A DNA stretch of 6,532 nucleotides, from NCBI GenBank assembly GCA_900765705.1, contig CAAFSR010000261.1, positions 1-6,532 on the forward strand. The letters are read 5' to 3'. The stretch is from an uncultured Faecalibacterium sp. (GTDB lineage Bacteria > Bacillota > Clostridia > Oscillospirales > Ruminococcaceae). The stretch's first letter is position 1; each line of letters starts with the position of its first letter. Below, piece by piece: positions 1-5,854 of the stretch. The translations under genes and the position numbers were made by a program. The notes under the pieces are model-generated. The model had not been told where the DNA came from. It made no database searches and was given only the letters and a program-made list of their open reading frames with translations.

Positions 1-231
1 GACAAGCTGGGCATCCAGTATATTGCCACCGGACACCACGCCCGGGTAGAGCTGGGCAGCGACGGCGTGTCCACCGTCTGCCCTGCGGTGGACGCCACGC
101 TGGATGAGAGCGCCGCGCTGGCTGCACTGCCGCAGGACACCCTTGCCCGGCTGCTGCTGCCCTTGGGCGAGTTTACCGCCGCCGATGTGCAGGAGATGGC
201 ACAGGACTTCAAGGTGAACGGAACGGTCTGA
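1..231 (+). CDS. MnmA-like PP-loop protein, C-terminal end (5' part outside window), unusually short
   Basis: The reading frame is open from base 1 and stops with TGA at 229-231, giving 76 visible residues. The peptide has YIATGHHARV near its start, matching the conserved ATGHYAR segment of MnmA, the ATP-dependent tRNA 2-thiouridine(34) synthase. It is followed by a D..LDES..L stretch where MnmA has KDQSYFL, then LLPLGEFTAADVQEMA, matching the FPLG...K.evR.iA segment. MnmA would normally continue for well over 150 residues, through the SqgiCFI segment with its second catalytic cysteine and a C-terminal beta-barrel. Here the protein ends at once and a strong terminator follows about 30 bases later, so the short end looks natural. 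The other two frames show no MnmA continuation, so a simple frameshift is not supported. It may be a stand-alone PP-loop domain with another role; function is uncertain. The gene converges on mgsA. Confidence 0.65.
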   Translation, partial: DKLGIQYIATGHHARVELGSDGVSTVCPAVDATLDESAALAALPQDTLARLLLPLGEFTAADVQEMAQDFKVNGTV

Positions 232-260
232 CACCGCACCGGCCATTTTACCGGAGAGGC

Positions 261-300
261 AAAGAAGCGCCGCATCTGTACGATGCAGCGCTTCTTTTTT
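261..300 (+). terminator. Strong intrinsic terminator between convergent genes
   Basis: A 10-bp arm at 261-270 (AAAGAAGCGC) pairs perfectly with 288-297. Inside it, GCATC at 272-276 pairs with GATGC at 282-286 around a 5-base loop, and only one C.A mismatch separates the two stems. The plus-strand side ends in six T (295-300), so it should end the MnmA-like transcript efficiently. It also lies just past the mgsA stop (309) and may serve both genes. On the minus strand, however, the run after the stem is only TTCTTTG, so termination there should be weaker. Confidence 0.88.
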
Positions 301-308
301 GCATACTT

Positions 309-713
309 TTAGTTCTGCGGGTGCACGATATCGCGCCAGTCCAGATCTCCGCGCTCAAGGCCGTGGATCAGCACCTCGGCGGTGGCGATGTTGGTGGCCA
401 TGGGGATGTTATGCACATCGCACAGGCGCAGCAAGGTCATCTCGTTGGGCTCGCTGGGCTTTGCATTGATGGGGTCGCGGAAGAACAGCAGCAGGTCGAT
501 CTCGTTGCAGGCAATGCGGGATGCGATCTGCTGGTCGCCGCCCTGCACGCCGGCCAGAAAACGCTGTACCTGCAGGCCGGTGGCCTCGGAAATCAGTTTA
601 CCGGTGGTGCCGGTCGCCACCAATTTATGCTGGCTCAGAATGCGGCAGTACGCCGTGCAGAACTGAACCATCAGCTCCTTTTTGGAGTCATGCGCGATCA
701 GGGCAATCGTCAT
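309..713 (-). CDS. mgsA: Methylglyoxal synthase
   Basis: MgsA converts dihydroxyacetone phosphate to methylglyoxal and phosphate in the cytoplasm, a bypass of lower glycolysis active when phosphate is short. The 134-residue protein matches the usual 130-150. It has the N-terminal IALIAHDSKK, the phosphate-binding ATGTTG (33-38), GGDQQ (58-62) with the catalytic Asp60 (Asp71 in E. coli), FFRDPINA (77-84) with Asp80, and LLRLCDVHNIPMATNIATAE toward the end. The ATG at 711-713 is preceded by AGAGGAGAG with about 8 bases of spacing, and a good promoter lies at 779-807. The segment after RDPINA reads KPSEPNEMTL, whereas E. coli and Bacillus have P-H-(D/E)-P-D; the His and Asp of that segment (His98 and Asp101 in E. 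coli) are Ser87 and Asn90 here. Family membership is clear; catalytic rate cannot be judged from sequence. Confidence 0.95.
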   Translation of the reverse strand: MTIALIAHDSKKELMVQFCTAYCRILSQHKLVATGTTGKLISEATGLQVQRFLAGVQGGDQQIASRIACNEIDLLLFFRDPINAKPSEPNEMTLLRLCDVHNIPMATNIATAEVLIHGLERGDLDWRDIVHPQN

Positions 714-778
714 CTGTAAATCTCTCCTCTATTGAAACATTTGTATATAAAACACTAGATAAAATCCCTTTGTTATAC

Positions 779-807
779 ATGATATCACAAACGCAATTCA
801 TTTACAA
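779..807 (-). promoter_or_regulatory. Sigma-A type promoter for mgsA
   Basis: On the minus strand, TTGTAA (807-802) and TATCAT (784-779) are separated by exactly 17 bases. This predicts a start near 772 and a leader of about 60 nt. It lies in a 157-bp AT-rich gap (714-870) that stands out from the GC-rich coding DNA around it. I see no convincing terminator for mrdA in this gap, so mgsA may also receive read-through. A TATAAC hexamer overlaps just downstream but has no -35 box at a proper distance. Confidence 0.7.
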
Positions 808-870
808 CAGGTTTTTGGACACAATATTCAAATTTTCGTTCAGGTTCAGAACTTTTCACGCAATTTTTCA

Positions 871-3099
871 TCACTGCGCAAATTGCGCATCGTTATTTTC
901 CTCGTCCGCCGGCCCTGCGGGCAGTGCAGTCTGTTGCGGGTCCGTTGCATTTGCGGCAGTCTGTGCATCATTTACAGCATTCTGGGCAGCCGTATCTGCC
1001 GCTGCGGCATCTGTCTGGGGCACCGTGCGCGGGTCCACATAGGGTTCCACCTCCAGCGTACCGTCCTTCATGGCAAAGTAGGCGTTGGCGATATCCACCA
1101 CCAGATCACCGGTACGGGCACCGTAGCCGCCATATTCCACCGTAATGCCGATAGCGATCTCCGGGTCATCTGCCGGGAGGTAGGCGATCATCATGGCGTT
1201 CAGGTAGTGCTTGCCCGCGCCGTAGGTCTCGCTGCGCTGCGGGGTGCCGGTCTTGCAGGCGATGGCAATGGGGTAGCTGGAGATTTTGCCGCTGATGGTA
1301 CTGGGCACCATGGTCATACCCTGCCGCACCAGCGCAAAGGTGTTGCCGTTGCCCTCGATGATATCCATCACCTCCGGCTGGGTCTCGCTGAGCACCTCGC
1401 CGGTGTTGGTATCCAGAATAGCCTTGACAAAGTGAGTGCGGTAGCGCACGCCGTTGTTGGCCAGCGTGGCGGCGTAGGTGGCCAGCTGGACGGGGCTTAC
1501 CACCGTGTTGCCCTGCCCGATGGCGGCCTGCACATCCAGCGAGGCGGTGTAGTTTTTATCCGTCTTTTTGGTCAGGCGTCCCACAGCCTCGTTCACCTCC
1601 ACGCCTGTGCGCTGGCCAAGGCCCAGCTTGTAGGCGTAGGCATCGTAGACGTCACTGGTCAGGCGGCGGCCCACATCGTAGAAAAAGACGTTGCAGCTCC
1701 ACTTGATGGCGGTGACCACATCAATGTTGCCGCTGTGGCCGTGGCGGGTGCACCGGGGATGGTAGTCCTTATAATAGGTATACACGCCGGTGCAGTTGAC
1801 GGTAGAGTTCTGGTTGATCAGGCCGCTGTCCAGCGCCGCCACCGCCACTGCTGGTTTAAAGGTAGATCCGGGGGTATACAGGCCCTGCAGTGCCCGGTTG
1901 AACAGGGGCAGGCCGGGGTCGGCGCTGTACTCGGAATAGTTGGTGGCATACAGGTTCTGGTCAAAGCTGGGGTAGTTGGAGGCCGCCAGCACGCTGCCGT
2001 CCTTCACATCCAGCACCACCACAGCGCCGGCGGCGGCTTTCATATCTCCGGTGTTGTACACCCGGTTGATCATATCGATGTTGTTGGCAAGGGCCTTGTC
2101 CACCGCGCGCTGAAAGTCTCTGTTGATGGTCAGCTGCACGGTATGCCCGGGCTCCGGCACAGTGGTAAGCTTGGTGTCCACGATGACGCCGTCCGAGTTG
2201 CGGGTGATGGTCTCCACGCCGTCCTTGCCGCGCAGCTCGTCCTCGTACACGGACTCAAGGCCGGAGATGCCGATCACGTCGTTCATGTTATAGCCTTTTT
2301 CCTTGAGCGGATAGGTCACCTGACCGTTTTCATCGGTCACCTTCCACTTTTCGGCGGTGATCTTGCCCACACGCCCCAGCACCGCGGGGATGATATCTCC
2401 CTGCTCGTAGCTGCGGGTACTGGTCTCCACGATCTCCACGCCCGGCAGGGTGAGCGAGTGCTCCTTGATGGTAGCCACTGTCACCTGACTGACGTTTTCG
2501 GCCATGACAAAGTTGTTCACATTGGAAAAGGCCTGCCGGTCCATCTCGTAATGGATGCCCGCCAGCACCCGCTGCCACTGCAGGGAGAAGCCTTCCAGAT
2601 GGTTCTTCTCCACCAGCATCTCCATTACATCGTTGGCAGTGGCATACTGCTGCAGGCCCAGCGTTTCCTTCATGTCTGCCAGCGCCTTCTGGTCGCTGGT
2701 GCTCTCGGCATTATCCGTAAAGGCATAGTTCCCGGCGGCATCCGGCTCGCTGATCAGCAGAGTGTCCAGCCATTTTTCGTCGTTCTTGCGCAAAAGCTCC
2801 ACGACCTGCTGCAGCATGGTGTCCAGATCCTGATTCCCCATCTGCAGCTTGTTCAGCACCACATTGTAGCCGGTGCTGGTGGTGGCAATGCGCTTGCCGG
2901 TGCTGTCCACGATATTGCCGCGCGCGGCGGTGACCGTGAACTTATAATCCGTGGTGTTGGTGGCCTTTGCCTTGAAGCTGTCCCCGTTGACCAGCTGCAA
3001 AAAGATCAGCCGTAAGGTGTACAGCCCCATGATGATGCAGGCCACTGCAATGAGCAGCAGCATCCGCCGCACCACGACCTTGCGTTCATTTTCGTTCAT
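871..3099 (-). CDS. mrdA: Penicillin-binding protein 2, class B transpeptidase of the elongasome
   Basis: This is a membrane-anchored D,D-transpeptidase that cross-links peptidoglycan during lateral wall growth with MreBCD and a RodA-type polymerase. Of 742 residues, 13-37 form the single N-terminal membrane segment after a basic R-K-V-V-V-R-R stretch. About 50-315 is the pedestal/dimerisation region, including RGNIVDSTGKRIA and a long helical insert. About 355-680 is the transpeptidase domain. All three penicillin-binding motifs are present: STFK (412-415, nucleophile Ser412), SCN (468-470) and KTGT (616-619). There are no PASTA domains, arguing against a SpoVD/PBP2x type. Cys436, Cys450, His453/His455 and Cys469 cluster between the first two motifs and may bind metal. 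Residues about 690-742 are an Ala/Asp/Gln-rich, probably disordered tail outside the membrane. AAGGAG lies 6 bases before the ATG, and the gene starts 19 bp after mreD. Confidence 0.95.
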   Translation of the reverse strand: MNENERKVVVRRMLLLIAVACIIMGLYTLRLIFLQLVNGDSFKAKATNTTDYKFTVTAARGNIVDSTGKRIATTSTGYNVVLNKLQMGNQDLDTMLQQVVELLRKNDEKWLDTLLISEPDAAGNYAFTDNAESTSDQKALADMKETLGLQQYATANDVMEMLVEKNHLEGFSLQWQRVLAGIHYEMDRQAFSNVNNFVMAENVSQVTVATIKEHSLTLPGVEIVETSTRSYEQGDIIPAVLGRVGKITAEKWKVTDENGQVTYPLKEKGYNMNDVIGISGLESVYEDELRGKDGVETITRNSDGVIVDTKLTTVPEPGHTVQLTINRDFQRAVDKALANNIDMINRVYNTGDMKAAAGAVVVLDVKDGSVLAASNYPSFDQNLYATNYSEYSADPGLPLFNRALQGLYTPGSTFKPAVAVAALDSGLINQNSTVNCTGVYTYYKDYHPRCTRHGHSGNIDVVTAIKWSCNVFFYDVGRRLTSDVYDAYAYKLGLGQRTGVEVNEAVGRLTKKTDKNYTASLDVQAAIGQGNTVVSPVQLATYAATLANNGVRYRTHFVKAILDTNTGEVLSETQPEVMDIIEGNGNTFALVRQGMTMVPSTISGKISSYPIAIACKTGTPQRSETYGAGKHYLNAMMIAYLPADDPEIAIGITVEYGGYGARTGDLVVDIANAYFAMKDGTLEVEPYVDPRTVPQTDAAAADTAAQNAVNDAQTAANATDPQQTALPAGPADEENNDAQFAQ

Positions 3100-3118
3100 C
3101 TGGTTCTCCTTTTGCGGG

Positions 3119-3652
3119 CTAGACTACGCCGCTGTCCATCCGGAATCCGTCATGGATGCGCTGCACCAGCCAGAAAGCCAGCAGCGCCGCCGGGATGGTA
3201 AGCGCCGCACCGGGCAGCACAAAGGTGGCGTAGCGCAGCGCAGCGCCGGTATAGCCCGGCATATAGTAGAAAAACAGCCAGTCCAGCGAGAGCACCAGCA
3301 GCGCGGTCACGGCGCTTACTGCGGCAAAGTTACCGGCATTCACCTGCAGGTACAGCTGCACCAGCACCGATACCCCAAAGCAGAGCAGCAGCAGCTCCAG
3401 CGCCAGCATACCCACCGTGCGCCCGGCGGCGTAGTCCCACAAAAGGCCGCCCACCGTACCCAACAATGCTCCGGCAAACTCTCCTTCAAATACCGCCACT
3501 GCCAGACACAGCGGCAGCACCAGCAGCGGCTTTGCCTGCCCCAGCCGGAACAGTCCGGGCGTGGTCTGCAAAGCGGCGCACACAAACAGCGCCAGCACAT
3601 AGCAGCCCCACTTCAGCAGCTGGCTGCGGCTGCGTTTGCGGCGAGATTCCAT
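3119..3652 (-). CDS. mreD: Rod shape-determining membrane protein MreD
   Basis: MreD is an integral membrane protein of the elongasome that bridges MreC and the MreB filaments. The 177-residue product starts with a basic cytoplasmic stretch (ESRRKRSRS) and is otherwise almost entirely hydrophobic, with about five or six membrane segments near residues 13-30, 42-56, 60-76, 80-102, 107-129 and 138-163. The weakly conserved family pattern is visible: P-L-L-V-L-P near 42, then E-G and the spaced glycines of GALLGTVGGLLWD ending in Asp at about 73. Length is typical. The ATG at 3650-3652 has AAGGAGG 10 bases upstream, and this site overlaps the mreC stop codon (TAAGGAGG), implying translational coupling. 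Sequence alone would be a weak call for this divergent family; its place between mreC and mrdA makes it firm. Confidence 0.9.
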   Translation of the reverse strand: MESRRKRSRSQLLKWGCYVLALFVCAALQTTPGLFRLGQAKPLLVLPLCLAVAVFEGEFAGALLGTVGGLLWDYAAGRTVGMLALELLLLCFGVSVLVQLYLQVNAGNFAAVSAVTALLVLSLDWLFFYYMPGYTGAALRYATFVLPGAALTIPAALLAFWLVQRIHDGFRMDSGVV

Positions 3653-3667
3653 AGCGGTGTGCCCTCC

Positions 3668-4498
3668 TTAGTACGCAGTAATGATAAAAACGTGCTTGGC
3701 AGTGCGCGGGTCGGCCCCGGGGCGCACCACCGCAATGGAGGATTTGCCGCTGGCCTCCGGCACCACGTCCTGCACCGTGCCCACCAGCAGATCCGGCGGA
3801 AACACCCCGCCCAGACCGGTGGTGATGACCTGATCCCCCGCGCGGGTCTCGGTGCTGCGCTCCAGATTGGTCAGGGTGCACAGGCCGTCCGGCGCGTAGG
3901 TGGTATTTCCGTTCAGGATGCCGTTTTCCCGGTTGCGGGAGACCACGCCCGCCGCATTGAAGCTGGGATGCAGAATGGTCATCACCTTGCAGCTGGTCAG
4001 GTCGGCTTCCACCACCATGCCCAGCAGGTAGCCACGGTCGCTGATGACCACATCGCTCACCTCTACCCCGTCTGCGGTTCCCTTGTCCAGCGTAAAACCG
4101 CCGAATTCGTCCAGCGGGTCCCGGCCGATGACAAAGGCAGAAACATAGGTAGCCTCGCTGTTTTTTTCCTGTATATTGGCCAGCGCCTTATAGGCCTTGT
4201 TCTCGGCCTTGAGGCGGTCGTAGTCCACCATCTGCTGGCGCAGCTCAGCGTTTTCCGCCTCCAGCTGCTCGTTCTGCTCCATGACCTCATCGATGCTGGT
4301 GTATTTTTCCCACACAGCACCCACGCCGCCGCTGACCACAGCCGCCACCTTCTGGAAGGGGGTCAGGATCACGCCCAGCAGCTCCTGCGGGGCAGCGGTC
4401 AGGCGGCCGTTGGCACCGGCATAGGCCATGATGCCCACCAGAAACACCGCCACAGCCACAAGGATCTTGAATTTCCAGGTATCAAAAAAATCTTTCAA
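3668..4498 (-). CDS. mreC: Rod shape-determining protein MreC, TTG start
   Basis: MreC is a bitopic membrane protein whose extracytoplasmic part binds and activates PBP2. From the TTG at 4498-4496 it has 276 residues: a short basic cytoplasmic start (KDFFDTWKFK), one membrane helix at 11-29, a coiled coil at about 68-106 (EVMEQNEQLEAENAELRQQ), and the paired beta-barrel domains at about 117-276. The last part contains RAGDQVITTGLGGVFPPDLLVG, a typical MreC signature. The TTG is chosen because a near-perfect AGGAGGG ends 9 bases upstream and because the protein then begins just before the membrane helix, as in other MreC. The frame stays open further upstream to another TTG at 4627, but that start has no ribosome site and would be read through the terminator hairpin. 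The stop overlaps the mreD ribosome site. Confidence 0.93.
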   Translation of the reverse strand: MKDFFDTWKFKILVAVAVFLVGIMAYAGANGRLTAAPQELLGVILTPFQKVAAVVSGGVGAVWEKYTSIDEVMEQNEQLEAENAELRQQMVDYDRLKAENKAYKALANIQEKNSEATYVSAFVIGRDPLDEFGGFTLDKGTADGVEVSDVVISDRGYLLGMVVEADLTSCKVMTILHPSFNAAGVVSRNRENGILNGNTTYAPDGLCTLTNLERSTETRAGDQVITTGLGGVFPPDLLVGTVQDVVPEASGKSSIAVVRPGADPRTAKHVFIITAY

Positions 4499-4507
4499 AG
4501 GGTCCTT

Positions 4508-4514
4508 CCCTCCT
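4508..4514 (-). promoter_or_regulatory. Ribosome binding site deciding the mreC TTG start
   Basis: On the minus strand AGGAGGG is followed by 9 bases and then TTG (4498-4496). No ATG or GTG in frame between here and the membrane helix offers a better start. A strong site paired with a weak start codon suggests set-point control of MreC translation. Confidence 0.8.
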
Positions 4515-4522
4515 GTCGGGAT

Positions 4523-4542
4523 GCCTGCGCCGTACTGCAGGC
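4523..4542 (-). other. Small hairpin just upstream of the mreC ribosome site
   Basis: GCCTGC (4542-4537) pairs with GCAGGC (4528-4523) around 8 bases on the minus strand, 8 bases before AGGAGGG. It is a 6-bp stem of modest strength and could affect ribosome access; its role is unproven. Confidence 0.4.
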
Positions 4543-4551
4543 CCTTGCATG

Positions 4552-4582
4552 AAAAAAGCGCGGACAGCCGTGCCATCCGCGC
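4552..4582 (-). terminator. Intrinsic terminator between mreB and mreC
   Basis: Read on the minus strand, GCGCGGA (4582-4576) pairs perfectly with TCCGCGC (4564-4558) around an 11-base loop and is followed directly by six T (4557-4552). This is a textbook Rho-independent terminator pointing in the direction of the operon, 87 bases past the mreB stop and about 53 bases before the mreC start. I see no promoter between it and mreC. It therefore probably terminates part of the transcription rather than all of it, or is regulated as an attenuator. Confidence 0.82.
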
Positions 4583-4599
4583 AAGATGCAGTGTTTGCG

Positions 4600-4668
4600 G
4601 CGGAAAAACGCACAGCTGCTGTGTCAAAAGCTTTTCCGCATTCTGCGCAGCTCTCCGCAGGGAGCTGC
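4600..4668 (-). other. Structured leader between mreB and the mreB-mreC terminator
   Basis: Two hairpins follow the mreB stop on the minus strand. The first pairs GCAGCTC (4668-4662) with GAGCTGC (4653-4647). The second pairs GCGGAAAA (4639-4632) with TTTTCCGC (4607-4600) and holds a nested CACAG/CTGTG stem with a 3-base loop. Neither ends in a T run suited to termination of mreB, so they may protect the mreB 3' end or take part in alternative pairing with the downstream terminator. TTGACA at 4627-4622 resembles a -35 box but has no -10 partner. Confidence 0.5.
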
Positions 4669-4669
4669 C

Positions 4670-5692
4670 TTACATATGTCCTCCATCGGTATCCAGCACA
4701 TCATGCAGCACATCCACATGATCCAGCACCGCACCGGCACCCTTGGCCACGCAATCCAGCGGGTCCTCCGCAATGTGCACGTCGATGCCGGTCTCGCTCT
4801 GGATCAGCTGGTCCAGACCGCGCAGCAGGGCACCGCCGCCGGTCAGGGTGATGCCGCGATCGATGATATCCGCGCTCAGCTCCGGCGGGGTGCGCTCCAG
4901 CGTTTCCTTGATGGCGGTGGTGATCTTGACCAGACACTCCAGCAGAGCACCGCGCACATCCTCAGAGTGCACCACGATATTCTTGGGCAGGCCGTCCACA
5001 AGGTTGCGGCCTTTGATCTCCATGGTCAGCTCCGGATCCAGAACATAGGCAGAGCCGATCTCCACCTTGATCTGCTCTGCGGTGCGCTCGCCGATGAGCA
5101 GGTTGTACTTGCGCTTGATGAAAGCGATGATGGCCTGATCGAACATATCGCCGGCCATGCGCACGCTGCGGGAGGCCACGATGCCGCCCAGAGAGATAAC
5201 GGCAATTTCAGCCGTGCCGCCGCCGATATCCACGATCATGCTGCCGGTAGGCTCGCTGATGGGCAGGCCTGCACCGATGGCAGCAGCCATGGGTTCCTCG
5301 ATCACAGACACCTGACGGGCACCGGCCTTCAGGGTAGCTTCGCGCACAGCGCGGCGCTCCACCTCGGTAACACCGGAGGGAATGCAGATGACCACCCGGG
5401 GACGGGAGAACATACTGTTGCCGCAGGCCTTTTTGAGGAAGTTCTCCAGCATATTGGCGGTGATGTCAAAATCGGCAATGACGCCGTCCTTCAGGGGGCG
5501 CACTGCCACGATGCTGCCGGGGGTACGGCCGATAACAGCCTTTGCCTCGCCGCCCACGCAGCGCACTTCATCGGTCTTGGTGTCCACCGCCACGACCGAA
5601 GGCTCGCGCATGATGATGCCCTTGCCCTTCATGTAGACCAGAGTATTGGCAGTACCCAGATCGATGCCAACGTCCTTTGACAGAAAACTCAT
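4670..5692 (-). CDS. mreB: Rod shape-determining actin homologue MreB
   Basis: MreB is a cytoplasmic, membrane-associated actin-family ATPase that forms moving filaments guiding lateral peptidoglycan synthesis. The 340-residue length matches the usual 333-347. The short hydrophobic/basic start (MSFLSKD) fits an N-terminal membrane-binding element. The actin-fold motifs are in order: phosphate-1 GIDLGTANTLV (9-19), the IEEPMAAAIGAG segment (131-142), phosphate-2 DIGGGTAEIAVIS (155-167) and the adenosine motif TGGGALLRGLD (284-294). TAAGGAGA lies 9 bases before the ATG. A strong promoter at 5789-5817 drives the gene, and a terminator follows it at 4552-4582, so mreB can be made as a short transcript. 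The motifs cannot separate MreB from the Mbl paralogue; the mreCD neighbours favour MreB. Confidence 0.97.
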   Translation of the reverse strand: MSFLSKDVGIDLGTANTLVYMKGKGIIMREPSVVAVDTKTDEVRCVGGEAKAVIGRTPGSIVAVRPLKDGVIADFDITANMLENFLKKACGNSMFSRPRVVICIPSGVTEVERRAVREATLKAGARQVSVIEEPMAAAIGAGLPISEPTGSMIVDIGGGTAEIAVISLGGIVASRSVRMAGDMFDQAIIAFIKRKYNLLIGERTAEQIKVEIGSAYVLDPELTMEIKGRNLVDGLPKNIVVHSEDVRGALLECLVKITTAIKETLERTPPELSADIIDRGITLTGGGALLRGLDQLIQSETGIDVHIAEDPLDCVAKGAGAVLDHVDVLHDVLDTDGGHM

Positions 5693-5740
5693 TGTTCCAA
5701 ATCTCCTTACGATCGTTCCTTAAATCTATCCCAGAATGCC

Positions 5741-5767
5741 GGACGGTCTGCAGCAAACAGACCCTCC
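5741..5767 (-). other. Hairpin in the mreB leader
   Basis: On the minus strand GGA-G-GGTCTG (5767-5758) pairs with CAGACC-G-TCC (5750-5741) around a 7-base loop, with a single G.G mismatch. It lies in the roughly 90-nt leader of mreB, ends about 30 bases before the ribosome site, and is followed by no T run, so it is not a terminator. The 5' arm covers an AGGAGGG sequence (5768-5762). Possible roles are mRNA stability or translation control; none is proven. Confidence 0.5.
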
Positions 5768-5782
5768 TGCGCAGAATAACAC

Positions 5783-5806
5783 GGTTCTATTATAGCCGCA
5801 AGAACC
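5783..5806 (-). repeat. Inverted repeat enclosing the mreB -10 box, possible operator
   Basis: GGTTCT (5806-5801) and AGAACC (5788-5783) are perfect 6-bp inverted arms 12 bases apart, and the spacer contains the complete TATAAT. A dimeric regulator bound here would block promoter opening. Because the repeat lies upstream of the predicted transcription start, it would not form a hairpin in the RNA. The binding role is inferred from geometry only. Confidence 0.45.
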
Positions 5807-5817
5807 TTATTTCTCAA
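5789..5817 (-). promoter_or_regulatory. Strong sigma-A type promoter for mreB
   Basis: TTGAGA (5817-5812) and a perfect TATAAT (5794-5789) are 17 bases apart on the minus strand. The predicted start is near 5782, giving a leader of about 90 nt before the mreB ATG. The promoter sits in the AT-rich maf-mreB gap. No terminator follows maf, so mreB could also be read from the dut-maf transcript. Confidence 0.85.
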
Positions 5818-5854
5818 GCGTTTCGGCAAGTTTTCTATCATTTTTCCATTTTTC

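Noticed and set aside
838..852. GTTCAG tandem repeat and weak hairpin after mrdA as a terminator
   Set aside because: Only a few base pairs can form and no T run follows on the minus strand.
883..3015. 710-codon open frame on the plus strand antisense to mrdA
   Set aside because: The frame mirrors a GC-rich coding strand whose codon use avoids antisense stops. The peptide is His/Gly/Val-rich with no domain pattern, while mrdA on the other strand has every catalytic motif.
2951..4552. 533-codon plus-strand frame across mreD and mreC
   Set aside because: It crosses two clear genes and their ribosome sites. The composition (Gln, His, Ala, Arg) is typical of a shadow frame.
4499..4627. 43-codon N-terminal extension of mreC from a TTG at 4627
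   Set aside because: There is no ribosome site before that TTG, the extension runs through the terminator hairpin, and the TTG at 4498 has AGGAGGG and places the membrane helix normally.
4599..4627. Promoter built on the perfect TTGACA at 4627-4622
   Set aside because: At spacings of 15 to 18 bases the -10 position reads TTTCCG, TTCCGC, TCCGCC or CCGCCG, none like TATAAT. The hexamer is also part of a hairpin.
4586..5680. 364-codon plus-strand frame antisense to mreB
   Set aside because: It has low-information, His/Ala/Asp-rich sequence opposite a highly conserved mreB, with no recognisable family.
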